From: Dongshaea marina | GTDB lineage: Bacteria; Pseudomonadota; Gammaproteobacteria; Enterobacterales; Aeromonadaceae | DNA length: 64,000 nucleotides | Direction of reading: 5' to 3' | NCBI RefSeq assembly: GCF_003072645.1 | Contig: NZ_CP028897.1 | Coordinates: forward strand, 2,989,658-3,053,657 | Shown: piece by piece, positions 30,890-39,467 of the stretch | Numbering within the stretch: position 1 is the stretch's first letter | How the letters are laid out: each line of letters starts with the position of its first letter | Made by a program: the position numbers and the translations under genes | The notes under the pieces: model-generated | The model's input: the letters and a program-made list of their open reading frames with translations, nothing else | Told to the model about the DNA's origin: nothing | Databases searched by the model: none

Positions 30890-31831
30890 ATGGAAAGGCA
30901 GCAACAGATCCTGGGATTACTCTACACCTTTGAGGTCACGGCCCGTCTGCTCAGCTTCTCTCGGGCTGCCGAGGAGCTATTTATTACCCAGGGAGCGATC
31001 AGCCATCGTATTAAGAAGCTTGAAGAGCTACTTGGGTTTAAACTCTTTACCCGCCTGACCCGGGCCTTGGAGCTGACTCCCGAGGGGTCACACTTGCTGG
31101 GGACCCTGAGCAGTAACCTTCGCAGCATTTTCGAAGAGATAGAGGAGATCCGCTTCAACGAACTCAAGGGGACCCTGTACCTCGGGCTCTCGCCCGCCTT
31201 TGCCAGCTACCACCTGATGCCATTGCTCACTAAGTTTCAGCTTGCCCAGCCGGGGCTGGATCTCAGGCTGAGAGTCAAAGCCAGTGCTCTTAACTTTCAA
31301 AATGAGGCGGTTGATCTGGCGATCTATTATGGTGCAGGTCACTACCCGGATCTGGCGGTCACCCATCTTTTCGATGAGGAGCTCATTCCGGTTTGTGCCC
31401 CCGACTACTCTTTTATTCCTTCAGCTCTCGATTCTCTCGGTGATGCGGTGCTACTGCATGTCAATGAGGGAATCGATCAACTATCGCCCACCCATGAGTG
31501 GCAACAATGGCTCCGTTTTCAGGGATATACTGAGCTGTTAGGGAGAAATCACTACCAATTCAATGCCGAAAACCTCGGGATCCAGGCGGCATTAGAGGGA
31601 CTTGGGATCCTGATGGGACGAAAAACCCTGCTCAAAGAGCATCTCAGACAGGGGCGACTGATCGCCCCCTTTAAGGAGGCATTCCCATCAGGTTTGGGGT
31701 ACCACTTGGTTTGCCCGAAAGAGCATCAGTCCAGACCCAGATATCAGGCATTTCAAAGCTGGCTGATTGAGGAGCTGAATCAACTCGGACTCATCACGGC
31801 GAAGGTCCAGGAACAAGCTAGCCAAGGTTGA
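30890..31831 (+). CDS. LysR-family transcriptional regulator (GcvA/DsdC-like), divergent from chbF
   Basis: The 313-residue protein has an N-terminal winged helix-turn-helix (FEVTARLLSFSRAAEELFITQGAISHRIKKLEELLG, about 13-47), LysR typical, and a two-lobe effector domain starting LYLGLSPAFASYHLMP. The VDLAIYYGAGHYPD segment is characteristic of the GcvA/AmpR/DsdC group. It is transcribed away from chbF over a 150-nt AT-rich intergenic region, the standard layout for a LysR regulator of the divergent operon, so control of chbFG is a reasonable inference. The effector is unknown. Confidence 0.88.
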   Translation: MERQQQILGLLYTFEVTARLLSFSRAAEELFITQGAISHRIKKLEELLGFKLFTRLTRALELTPEGSHLLGTLSSNLRSIFEEIEEIRFNELKGTLYLGLSPAFASYHLMPLLTKFQLAQPGLDLRLRVKASALNFQNEAVDLAIYYGAGHYPDLAVTHLFDEELIPVCAPDYSFIPSALDSLGDAVLLHVNEGIDQLSPTHEWQQWLRFQGYTELLGRNHYQFNAENLGIQAALEGLGILMGRKTLLKEHLRQGRLIAPFKEAFPSGLGYHLVCPKEHQSRPRYQAFQSWLIEELNQLGLITAKVQEQASQG

Positions 31832-31861
31832 GCTGCACCTGCCAGCGCGCTCCCACTCAGG

Positions 31862-32719
31862 TTACAGCATCTGATGCTGCCTGAGAGAGTGCTCTAGCTG
31901 CTCGGCGTAACCAAGGCAGTCAAAGGCGCCATCTCCCTGAGACATTACCATGGCCCACAGCCAGGAGCTCCACTCAAGAAGGGGGATCATCTGCTCTATC
32001 CTGGACTCCCAGGCGGGACCGGACAGCTCCGAATAACTGCGAAGGAACTGCTGCCACCAGGCGGGATCACAGTTATGTGTATAGAGAATGGTCGCCAGAT
32101 CAAAGGCGGGATCGCCTGCGGCCGCGTATTCCCAATCCACCAGCCATAACCTGCCCTCGACCTGCATCACATTGTTGGGGTTGAGATCATGATGACAAAA
32201 GGTGCTTGAAACCAGTTTAACCCGCTGACAGTAGGCCAGCAGCTTTCTGTGGAGTACGGTCCGTTCGGGACTTTTCAGGCAATCGGGAATATTCTTCCAG
32301 TACCAGTTAGCGCGCACCGGTAGATCAAGATGCTGCGCCGGGGCCTTAAGCTGATGAAGCCGCGTCACCAGGCCTGCAAGCATGACCGGATCGACGGGCT
32401 CAGGATCCTCTCCAAGAGAGCAGCCACTAAGCCACTCACTGACCAGGCAGTGATGCTCCGGACAGTGCCAGAGAACACGCGGGGCAATCCCGGCCTCGGC
32501 GGCCCGCTGCTGACAACTTACCTCATGAAAACGATCAATGCCCAGCTCACTGGAAAATTCAGACTGACATCGCACAAAAAAGCGCTGCTCATCCACCCTG
32601 GCACAAAAGTTATAGTTGCTCATCCCTCCGTCCAGAAGGGAGAACTGAGCCCTGGTATAGGGCTCAGGCAAGAGTTGCGCCAGCCGGTTGTGCCAGCGCT
32701 TCCCCTGGAAGGTTACCAA
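31862..32719 (-). CDS. thiK: Choline/aminoglycoside-kinase-like protein, probable thiamine kinase ThiK
   Basis: The 285-residue protein has the APH-fold kinase signature: catalytic loop FCHHDLNPNNVM (HxDxxxxN) and the metal motif LVDWEYAAAGDPAFDLA. The upstream neighbours are lpoB, ycfL, a large lipoprotein gene and hinT, matching the E. coli hinT-ycfL-lpoB-thiK order, which supports ThiK (thiamine phosphorylation). The start is a TTG at 32719 that overlaps the last bases of lpoB; no ATG gives the full kinase N-lobe, so translational coupling is likely. A choline kinase function cannot be excluded. Confidence 0.8.
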   Translation of the reverse strand: MVTFQGKRWHNRLAQLLPEPYTRAQFSLLDGGMSNYNFCARVDEQRFFVRCQSEFSSELGIDRFHEVSCQQRAAEAGIAPRVLWHCPEHHCLVSEWLSGCSLGEDPEPVDPVMLAGLVTRLHQLKAPAQHLDLPVRANWYWKNIPDCLKSPERTVLHRKLLAYCQRVKLVSSTFCHHDLNPNNVMQVEGRLWLVDWEYAAAGDPAFDLATILYTHNCDPAWWQQFLRSYSELSGPAWESRIEQMIPLLEWSSWLWAMVMSQGDGAFDCLGYAEQLEHSLRQHQML

Positions 32720-33312
32720 CCCAAAAAGCTCTTCTTGCGCTGCTTGCGGATCTGCTTCTCACCCGCCCACACCACAATACCTGTCTTGAGGTTCATCAGC
32801 TTCATGGTCATCTTGTAGTAGACGTCCTTCACACTGCTATTGCTCTTAACGATACTCGACAGGTTGCCATAGAGCATAAACTCAGCACCGATCTGCTTAC
32901 CCAGCTGAACCGCGGTCGCCTGATCCACCATGCCTGAATCATGCTGATACTGGAGCTGCTGACGCACCGCTTTCACCTTGGTCATATCCACAAAACGGAA
33001 CTTACCCGAGTTGATAAGCTTAGTTTCAATCGAGTCAGTAATTGACTGAGTATCGATATGCTCGCTGGTCTTATTGCGAATGGAGTCAACAAACAGAACC
33101 GGCTGACGGGTTGCGGTCAGTTTCACCAGATTGGGTGATGACAGCATATCATCGGCCATGGTTGAAGCGATGCTTTGTAGATCGGTCGCTCCATAGTCGA
33201 CACTCACTGTCTCGACCGCGTTCGGGTCCTGATAGCTCACCGTCGAGCTACACCCTGAAAGCACAGTTGCTGCCATCGCCAGGGTGAGTCCACCCACTAC
33301 AAGCTTCTTCAT
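32713..33312 (-). CDS. lpoB: Outer-membrane lipoprotein LpoB, activator of PBP1b
   Basis: The 199-residue lipoprotein starts MKKLVVGGLTLAMAATVLSGCSS, with lipobox LSGC. The mature part contains the LpoB core: TMADDMLSSPN, RQPVLFVDSIRNKTSEHIDT, a SIETKLINSGKFRFVD segment, and the LGKQIGAEFMLYGNLSSI region. LpoB reaches through the peptidoglycan to stimulate PBP1b transglycosylase and transpeptidase. The upstream in-frame start (33,330) adds six residues without support; AGGA lies before ATG 33312. The gene sits between ycfL and thiK. Confidence 0.93.
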   Translation of the reverse strand: MKKLVVGGLTLAMAATVLSGCSSTVSYQDPNAVETVSVDYGATDLQSIASTMADDMLSSPNLVKLTATRQPVLFVDSIRNKTSEHIDTQSITDSIETKLINSGKFRFVDMTKVKAVRQQLQYQHDSGMVDQATAVQLGKQIGAEFMLYGNLSSIVKSNSSVKDVYYKMTMKLMNLKTGIVVWAGEKQIRKQRKKSFLGW

Positions 33313-33329
33313 TGAATCTATCCTCATCA

Positions 33330-33719
33330 TTAATCATTCACTTCACGAACGGAGACCTTAAAGGAGGCAACCGAGGTGGTTGGAGCTGTCGCTCTCAGCG
33401 CAATGGATTGGTTTCCATGCAGGGTGATCGGCTGCCAGCTCTGCTGCTCTTCAGCAACCGGGAAGCCTTCGTTATCAAACCAAACAAAACGGTATTGCAG
33501 GTTTTGATCACTAGAGTCTTCATTGGTCAGCTTAGCAGTGGCCTGCAAAATACCACCCACCTTGCGCTGATAATAATCGGAGAGGACCACCTGTCCACCC
33601 AACCAGCTGTTACTAACCTTGGTATAAGGCTTAAGCCCACCCTCGATACCAGAGGTATTACTTGAACACCCTGTGATTAACAGCGCTGTCAGCGCCGCAA
33701 ATATGAGTCCTTTGATCAT
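33330..33719 (-). CDS. ycfL: YcfL-family lipoprotein
   Basis: The 129-residue product has lipobox LITGC ([20 protein letters not shown]) and a beta-rich mature part with the family's FVWFDNEGFPV segment (YcfL, DUF1425). It is conserved beside lpoB in gammaproteobacteria; its own role is not established. The start overlaps the stop of the upstream lipoprotein gene (TAATG), with AGGAG at good distance, so the genes are co-translated. Confidence 0.88.
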   Translation of the reverse strand: MIKGLIFAALTALLITGCSSNTSGIEGGLKPYTKVSNSWLGGQVVLSDYYQRKVGGILQATAKLTNEDSSDQNLQYRFVWFDNEGFPVAEEQQSWQPITLHGNQSIALRATAPTTSVASFKVSVREVND

Positions 33720-35158
33720 TATGTTTCTCCTGATATAACGGTCCAGTGCTGCATCTGATAGTCACCTGCCGAGCTGACGAACAGCAAGGTGGTCTGGCCG
33801 GACTTGATCGGTAGCGTCACCTGATGACTCTCGCCCCCGACCTGCAGCCTCACCCTGTGTTGACCCGGCTTTAGACTGATGCGCGCAATAGCGCTACCCG
33901 CTGGCAGCGTCGTCCAACTGCGAGTATCAGCCTGCTCAGACAGGTAATTATACAGGTTGACGATCACATTCCCTACATCTTCTCCCTTTTGCGCCCCGAC
34001 CTTACGTAGCTGCTCCTTGGCGGTTACCCGCAACACCTCACGAACAAACAGCCCGGGAAGCTGCTGCTTGAGGGCACCATAAGCCAGAGGCCCCAACTGA
34101 TTGAGAGGCTGACCGCTCAGGCTCTCATCTCCGACATCAAGTTGCACCGATGGCAGAGAAACTTCCAGTTTAGGATAGATCGGAAACGCCAGGGTAAACA
34201 GCCTTCCATAACCGCTACTGGTGCTGATCGGGAGCGGCAGCTTAAACGATTGGCGCATCGGCACCTGTCCCTGCTCAGAGATCAACACCAGTTGCCCGGT
34301 TCCCCTGGGTGGCAGCTTGGGCTTGAAGCCAAACCGCTTCTCATAGTAGTTGACGTCATCACGCAGCCCCATCAAAGAGGCAACCCGCAGCAGATCCTGT
34401 TGCAGCACCCGATTATGCGGGTTCACCGCATAGGCATGTTTATAGTCCACATAGGCATCATTAAGATCCCCCGATGCCTCATAGAGGACCGCCGAGGTAT
34501 AAAAGATGTAAGCATCGGCATACTGACTCTGACCATCGGTCGGCGTCGGGTATCGGGATTCAAAATAGTCCCAATTATCCGCGGTTTTTTGCGCCTCATT
34601 GATCGAATCCTGCAGCAGTTCATTATGCTTTCGCAAAATCGCGCTCTGGATCAGATCGGCCTTGCGGATCTCAACCATGGCTCCGGACTGATCCCCCAAA
34701 AACAGGTAGTTTAACGCCTGGTAGTGATGAACCAGTGCCTTCTCATAGGCGGGCACATCATAGGGGATCAGCTGATCATTGGTCACCAGTGAGGAGGTCT
34801 GAGCAATGCCCTGGCTGAGGCGATACTTTGCCTGTTCATCCAGCCATTTCAGGCGATCACTGACCTTATTAAATTCACTGCGGCTCTGTTTCCAATCTCC
34901 CTGCATAAAAGAGACCCGGGCACGCTCCATCTCCCGCAGGATCCCGCTATCTGAGCTCATCGACTGCTCCGGGATCTCATCTTGCGCCTTGGACAGATCG
35001 TTGTCATCGATCGCCTTACGCACCGGATTCATCTGCTGGCTATAGCCCACAAACAGATCCGAAAAATGAAACATTGAGCAGCCACCGAGCAGCAGCGCTG
35101 GGATCAGCAGTAGCCAACGCCACTGTCTGCCTATCGAGCGGATCATGTGGTTAGCCAT
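33719..35158 (-). CDS. Large lipoprotein with TPR-like repeats (COG3014 type)
   Basis: From ATG 35158 the protein has 479 residues; ATG 35146 four codons later is also possible. A signal sequence with lipobox LLGGC ([14 protein letters not shown]) leads to a helical region (about 40-290) rich in alanine/tyrosine helices with TPR-like spacing ([55 protein letters not shown]), then a beta-rich C-terminus. The start lies inside the end of hinT, and its end overlaps ycfL. It is an extra gene relative to the E. coli cluster, so a role in envelope or LpoB-PBP1b function is inferred from context only. Confidence 0.75.
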   Translation of the reverse strand: MANHMIRSIGRQWRWLLLIPALLLGGCSMFHFSDLFVGYSQQMNPVRKAIDDNDLSKAQDEIPEQSMSSDSGILREMERARVSFMQGDWKQSRSEFNKVSDRLKWLDEQAKYRLSQGIAQTSSLVTNDQLIPYDVPAYEKALVHHYQALNYLFLGDQSGAMVEIRKADLIQSAILRKHNELLQDSINEAQKTADNWDYFESRYPTPTDGQSQYADAYIFYTSAVLYEASGDLNDAYVDYKHAYAVNPHNRVLQQDLLRVASLMGLRDDVNYYEKRFGFKPKLPPRGTGQLVLISEQGQVPMRQSFKLPLPISTSSGYGRLFTLAFPIYPKLEVSLPSVQLDVGDESLSGQPLNQLGPLAYGALKQQLPGLFVREVLRVTAKEQLRKVGAQKGEDVGNVIVNLYNYLSEQADTRSWTTLPAGSAIARISLKPGQHRVRLQVGGESHQVTLPIKSGQTTLLFVSSAGDYQMQHWTVISGET

Positions 35159-35507
35159 GGCTGGAGAGCATGGGTCCCAGAGGCTGGCCACCAACCAGAT
35201 GCAGATGAAGGTGGAATACCTCCTGTCCCCCATGCTGGTTACAGTTGATGATCAGTCGATAACCATTTTCAGCGATCCCCTCCTGCTTGGCCAGCTTACG
35301 GGCAACGCTAAAGAGATACCCCACCACGGCCTCATCCTCAGCCTCGATATCATTGACTGTCGGGATAATCTTGTTGGGAATGATCAGGATATGGGTGGGA
35401 GCCTTGGGATCGATATCACGAAATGCGGTGACCCGCTCATCCTGATAGACGATGTCTGCCGGAAGCTCTTTTGCGATGATCTTACTGAAAATTGTTTCCT
35501 GTACCAT
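35151..35507 (-). CDS. hinT: Purine nucleoside phosphoramidase HinT (HIT family)
   Basis: The 118-residue HIT protein begins [21 protein letters not shown] and carries the histidine triad [10 protein letters not shown] near residues 98-107, whose central His is the nucleophile in AMP-phosphoramidate hydrolysis. CAGGAG precedes the ATG. It heads the hinT-lipoprotein-ycfL-lpoB-thiK cluster, and its stop overlaps the next gene. Confidence 0.95.
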   Translation of the reverse strand: MVQETIFSKIIAKELPADIVYQDERVTAFRDIDPKAPTHILIIPNKIIPTVNDIEAEDEAVVGYLFSVARKLAKQEGIAENGYRLIINCNQHGGQEVFHLHLHLVGGQPLGPMLSSHG

Positions 35508-35714
35508 TGACTAAACTCCTGTTGTTATAACTATCTGAATCCTGTTATCGATAAGGCCCGGCCGCGCTGACCCGCCACCAGTCCCTAAAAAACTTCTAGA
35601 GCAACATATAGCTTAAAGCTCAACCAAACCCAATTTGTTTTGGAGTGAACTGTTTGTTGATTTTTTCGACCTTTTGCCACATGGATGTGGCATCAGAGCG
35701 CCCATGAGTAAGTT

Positions 35715-35878
35715 GCTCCTGGAGCAACGCACGCAAAGCAGGGAGCTGAGCTGGGAAGATTTCTCACGGATGAGAAATGGCTTCACAGCGTGTCGCAAAA
35801 AATCAATTAACAGCGAACAGCATATTAATTACTCAATCTGCGTTCAGTTTACTATTACAAATAGTAAACTGAACGGTG
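35715..35878. repeat. Dispersed intergenic repeat, copy 3, with 11-bp palindrome
   Basis: The 370 nt between hinT and the QueD-like gene hold no convincing gene. From about 35,715 the sequence (TTGCTCCTGGAGCAA, GGGAGCTGAGCTGGGA, GGATGAGAAATGGCTTCAC, GTGTCGCAAAAAATCA) matches parts of copies 1 and 2. It ends with GTTCAGTTTACTATT / AATAGTAAACTGAAC (about 35,840-35,877), extending the arms of copy 2. A short plus-strand frame through it has no ribosome site and looks like repeat sequence. Confidence 0.6.
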
Positions 35879-35880
35879 CT

Positions 35881-36756
35881 CTAGCTCACCACTATGGCGC
35901 CTTTCCCCGGCCCTTCAAAGGCTCTGACCTCCAAAACTTTATCTCCCACCTCCGGCTTGAGCTTGTGGGCTATATAGTCTGCCAGCAGCTCAACCGTGGT
36001 ATCGCTATCAATCAGCTCCACGCCCTGCTTGGGAAGGGCCAGCTCAAATAGTCCCTGAGAGACCCGATAGCGAAAACAATCGTGGTCATTACCCAGTTGT
36101 GCCAGCCCGTGGGCACTGAAACTCACGGCATCCGCTGCCACCTGATCCTCCTCGGAGGCCAGATAGATATCCTGCCAACGATCCGCCCAGCTTTGCTCCA
36201 GGGCCTGGTCGCGCTCCCCGTCCACCGAGATCTCGATGGCCGAACGATGGCCGTGGGCGATCCGCTGGCAATTGCCATCATGTTTTTTCAAGCCGTGACT
36301 GTAATGGTAGCTGGCTCCCTCAATCTTCTCTTGCCGAAGGGTCAGCCGAACCGATTGCACATTATCAGGAAGTGCCTGGCGTACCAAATTTAACAAGTGC
36401 TGCTCAAGGCTTTCAGCATCAATCTTGTCGGTATCGACAAACACATATGCCTGCTCGGGGCAGTTGAGATGAATACTCCCGGGCTGAGAGTCAAAATCAA
36501 CCCAAAAGTTCCCGCTGTCCTGAAGCTCTATCCGTGATGCTCCGGTCCGGGTTGGGACCAGCAGCCGGTGATCGACCTCTTTGTCTATCAACCCCTTGAT
36601 CGTTTTTTTGACCCGTCCGAAGTCAAAGATCATGCTCATCTCATTGAGATCGCCACCCATTTCAAGATCAACCAGCCAGCTCTGGCCAACCATGCCACGC
36701 CTTTCACACAAGAGCGAGCAGTCGATCACCGTCAGATCACGGACAAATAGTTTCAT
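35881..36756 (-). CDS. Two-domain 6-pyruvoyl/6-carboxytetrahydropterin synthase-like (QueD-like) protein
   Basis: The 291-residue protein contains two T-fold (PTPS/QueD) halves. The first (about 1-120) keeps MIFDFGRVKKTIKGLIDKEVDHRLL, a QueD hallmark, but its zinc-histidine motif region reads ERRGMVGQSWLVDLEM without His. The second (about 130-291) has YHYSHGLKKHDGNCQRIAHGHRSAIEI, with the Cys and HGH zinc ligands. Single-domain QueD is about 120 residues, so this is a tandem form. It may make 6-carboxytetrahydropterin for queuosine or act on a related pterin. folE, its upstream enzyme in that pathway, is 11 kb away. Confidence 0.75.
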   Translation of the reverse strand: MKLFVRDLTVIDCSLLCERRGMVGQSWLVDLEMGGDLNEMSMIFDFGRVKKTIKGLIDKEVDHRLLVPTRTGASRIELQDSGNFWVDFDSQPGSIHLNCPEQAYVFVDTDKIDAESLEQHLLNLVRQALPDNVQSVRLTLRQEKIEGASYHYSHGLKKHDGNCQRIAHGHRSAIEISVDGERDQALEQSWADRWQDIYLASEEDQVAADAVSFSAHGLAQLGNDHDCFRYRVSQGLFELALPKQGVELIDSDTTVELLADYIAHKLKPEVGDKVLEVRAFEGPGKGAIVVS

Positions 36757-36846
36757 GGTTAATTCAGGTCCTTGCTACAGGATAGAGATCAATTTCGCTA
36801 TTATATCCACTCTATTCATCAATAGTCACAAAGGAACTGCCCCCAC

Positions 36847-38193
36847 ATGAGCCTTTTACTGCTAAAAAATGCCCGGCTGGTTAATGAAGGTACAACTGAA
36901 GTTGGTGATCTGCTGATCAAAGGAGAGCGCATCGAGAAGATAGCTTCTTCTATCAGCGCCGATGCCGGAACCCGGGTGATCGATCTCGATGGTAAGTTAC
37001 TAATGCCAGGCATGATCGATGATCAGGTGCATTTTCGTGAGCCGGGCCTGACCCATAAGGGTAGTATAGCCACCGAGTCCGCAGCGGCCATCGCCGGTGG
37101 TACCACCAGCTTCATGGAGATGCCCAATGTCTCGCCACAGACCACCACTATAGAAGCGCTGGAGGAAAAATATCAGCGGGCTCAGGGAAAGAGTTTAGCC
37201 AACTTCTCTTTCTACCTGGGTGCGACCAACGACAACCTTGAACAGATCAAGCGCCTTGATCCCAATCAGGCGTGTGGCCTGAAGGTGTTCATGGGTTCAT
37301 CTACCGGCAACATGCTGGTCGACAACCCCCAGACCCTGGATGAAATATTCAGCCATTCACCGGTTTTGATTGCCACCCACTGTGAAGACTCACCCACCAT
37401 CAGCGCCAATGAGCAGGCCGCCCGGGAAAAATATGGAGAAGATGTCCCCTTCAGTGAGCATCCGAATATCCGAAGTGCCGAAGCCTGTTATCTCTCCTCC
37501 TCGCTTGCCGCCTCACTCGCTCATAAACATCAAGCCCGTCTCCACATACTGCACCTGACCACGGCCAAAGAGCTGGAGCTGCTGACTCCGACCCAAAACA
37601 TCAGCGATCTGAAAACAAAGCTCATCAGTGCCGAGGTCTGTGTCCATCACCTGTTCTACTGTGATGCGGATTACGAGCGTCTCGGGAGCCTCATTAAGTG
37701 TAACCCGGCGATTAAGACCCAGAACGACCGGGATGCGCTGCGCCTTGCGGTCCGCGAGCAACTGATCGACATCATAGCCACCGATCACGCCCCCCATACC
37801 TGGGATGAAAAACAGGGTAGCTATTTCAATGCTCCCTCCGGACTCCCCCTGTGCCAACACTCGCTGCAACTGCTGATGGAGCTGTGCCATCAGGGAGAGA
37901 TGACCCAGGAGATGATCGCCCAAAAGACCTCTCACGCAGTCGCTGAGCGTTACCAGCTCAAAGACCGCGGCTATCTGCGCGAAGGCTATTATGCGGATCT
38001 GGTCGCCATCGACCCGACAGTGCAACAAACCGTTGACAACAGCTCTCTGTATTACAAGTGCGGCTGGTCGCCGCTGTCGGGACAGACCCTGAACTCACGA
38101 ATCGAGATGACGTTGCTCAACGGGGATATCGCCTACCACGATGGGCAGTTAAATCCGCATATTCGGGGTAAACGTCTGGAGTTTGACCGTTAA
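36847..38193 (+). CDS. pyrC: Dihydroorotase-family amidohydrolase
   Basis: The 448-residue protein is a class I dihydroorotase-like metal hydrolase: PGMIDDQVHFREPGLTHKGSI near the N-terminus, the likely carboxylated Lys in CGLKVFMGSSTG, His residues in IATHCEDS and LHILHLTTAKEL, and the Asp of ATDHAPHTWDEK. It should cyclise carbamoyl-aspartate to dihydroorotate. The usual metal motif DxHVH reads DDQVH here, Gln replacing the first His. I recall the same DQVHFREPG form in Bacteroidetes homologues, so this is a subfamily trait. It may be a second or sole dihydroorotase. Confidence 0.85.
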   Translation: MSLLLLKNARLVNEGTTEVGDLLIKGERIEKIASSISADAGTRVIDLDGKLLMPGMIDDQVHFREPGLTHKGSIATESAAAIAGGTTSFMEMPNVSPQTTTIEALEEKYQRAQGKSLANFSFYLGATNDNLEQIKRLDPNQACGLKVFMGSSTGNMLVDNPQTLDEIFSHSPVLIATHCEDSPTISANEQAAREKYGEDVPFSEHPNIRSAEACYLSSSLAASLAHKHQARLHILHLTTAKELELLTPTQNISDLKTKLISAEVCVHHLFYCDADYERLGSLIKCNPAIKTQNDRDALRLAVREQLIDIIATDHAPHTWDEKQGSYFNAPSGLPLCQHSLQLLMELCHQGEMTQEMIAQKTSHAVAERYQLKDRGYLREGYYADLVAIDPTVQQTVDNSSLYYKCGWSPLSGQTLNSRIEMTLLNGDIAYHDGQLNPHIRGKRLEFDR

Positions 38194-38237
38194 CTGGTCA
38201 ACAACCCAGCAGTCGGTTTTTTTATGGATTTTTACTG

Positions 38238-38266
38238 TTGACAGTGGACCCGGCAGGCTCTAATAT
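38238..38266 (+). promoter_or_regulatory. Strong sigma-70 promoter of tRNA-Pro
   Basis: A perfect TTGACA and TAATAT are separated by 17 bp, followed by a GC-rich discriminator, 18 bases upstream of the tRNA. Confidence 0.85.
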
Positions 38267-38284
38267 CCAGCCCCGTAACAACGT

Positions 38285-38361
38285 CGGCGTGTAGCGCAGC
38301 TTGGTAGCGCACTGTCATGGGGTGTCAGGGGTCGCTGGTTCGAATCCAGTCACGCCGACCA
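38285..38361 (+). tRNA. proL: tRNA-Pro(GGG)
   Basis: The 77-nt cloverleaf has acceptor CGGCGTG/CACGCCG, a GTAGCGCAGCTTGGTAGCGC D-arm, anticodon loop ATGGGGT (anticodon GGG), GGTTCGAATCC T-arm and encoded CCA. It corresponds to E. coli proL. Confidence 0.97.
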
Positions 38362-38372
38362 AAATACCCTGA

Positions 38373-38402
38373 AAAAGGGCTAGCTTAGGCTAGCCCTTTT
38401 TT
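38373..38402 (+). terminator. Rho-independent terminator of tRNA-Pro
   Basis: AAAAGGGCTAGC pairs with GCTAGCCCTTTT around a TTAG loop, followed by T residues. Confidence 0.9.
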
Positions 38403-38624
38403 CGTTTGTGCTCCCAGCGAATCCATTCAGCGCATATTCAGATTCATACAACTCCACCCTCCCTCCCGACAAGGGGCGTCTCGGCCCGACCTCTATTATC
38501 ACTTTTCCATAAAAAACAGTGAGTTTTGCCTCGACAGCCCGTAAAATATTTGCTGAACTAAAAAGATTACTCACATCTGCACTGATGTGAGGCATTTTTA
38601 ATCGGTCACCTTGAAGTAGAGTAG

Positions 38625-38960
38625 ATGAAAAAGACAATAACCATCTTCGGCAGCCTGGCCGACACGCCAAAAACGGGATACTCGCGAAGCGGGCAGCCCA
38701 TCGCCCAGTTCAAGCTCGTCGCCCATTACGAAACCGGCCAGGAAACCATCTCGGTTCTACTCACCGGTAAAGATGTCGGTCTGATTGATGAGCTTGAAAA
38801 AGGAGCCCTGCTGCAGATCGAAGGTAAGATGCAGCAGCAGTGGTATCGCAGCTCACGGGGAAGCATCGAGTGCATGGATCGCTTTATTGGTCATCAGGCC
38901 CTCATTCTCGAAGAGCTGTTTCACTGGCAGACCGAGCACAAGCGCGAAGCATTCGCCTGA
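38625..38960 (+). CDS. Small SSB-like OB-fold protein
   Basis: The 111-residue protein reads as one OB fold of single-stranded-DNA-binding type: KKTITIFGSLADTPKTGY, GQPIAQFKLVAHYE, ISVLLTGKDVGLIDELEKGALLQIEGKMQQQW. The spacing follows the SSB pattern (GxL...P...G..IAxF...G...L.KG....IEG). It lacks the acidic DxxxxPF SSB tail, so it is not the housekeeping SSB; a PriB-like or accessory role is possible. No operon partners; it lies between tRNA-Pro and the cyo promoter region. Confidence 0.65.
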   Translation: MKKTITIFGSLADTPKTGYSRSGQPIAQFKLVAHYETGQETISVLLTGKDVGLIDELEKGALLQIEGKMQQQWYRSSRGSIECMDRFIGHQALILEELFHWQTEHKREAFA

Positions 38961-39369
38961 CAGGGCTCAACTCAAAGTTTACTCTCAAATAAGCTGGCAG
39001 GGACACAAGCGCTTCCCGGCCGTCATTTCAATCCGTCCACTCTTCACAATAATCCGGGTGAATCTTCCCCGTTTAAAAGACAGCTGGCCTCTCACGACTC
39101 AGACAGAGTTTGATTCACTTTGCCCCGCTCAAGGTTCAGATCCATCAGGTAGCCGCTGAGTCATGATCTTGCTCCCCCTCCCAGATCCTAAGTGAGCCGG
39201 ATCACTGTTTAAACTTTTTCTTAACTCCCCTTTGAGATGAAAAGCTCTATCAACCCGCCATTTGTGAACCTTTGTCAAATCTCAATGCAGGCCGAAAGGT
39301 GCCACAGCCCTTAATTGACGCAGCCTCGACACTTTTTAGCCTCTATTGAATCCAATTAAACCACTAACC
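38961..39369. other. Long upstream region of the cyo operon, no gene seen
   Basis: This 400-nt stretch has no convincing reading frame or RNA gene. It probably holds regulatory sites for the oxidase operon, but I cannot point to a specific ArcA, FNR or Fur box with confidence. Confidence 0.4.
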
Positions 39370-39397
39370 TTGACATGGTCTTAACCAGTTTTACAAA
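39370..39397 (+). promoter_or_regulatory. Candidate promoter of the cyo operon
   Basis: A perfect TTGACA is followed after 16 bp by TACAAA (four of six). The implied leader is about 65 nt. Confidence 0.4.
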
Positions 39398-39467
39398 AGT
39401 TCAACATTCCCGTAAGATCTGGAACCACATGAAACTATCCAAAATACCTTTATTTTGAGGTTCTTGA

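Noticed and set aside
35635-36051. Plus-strand frame of 138 codons between hinT and the QueD-like gene
   Set aside because: It crosses the repeat copy and runs antisense into the QueD-like gene, with no ribosome site.
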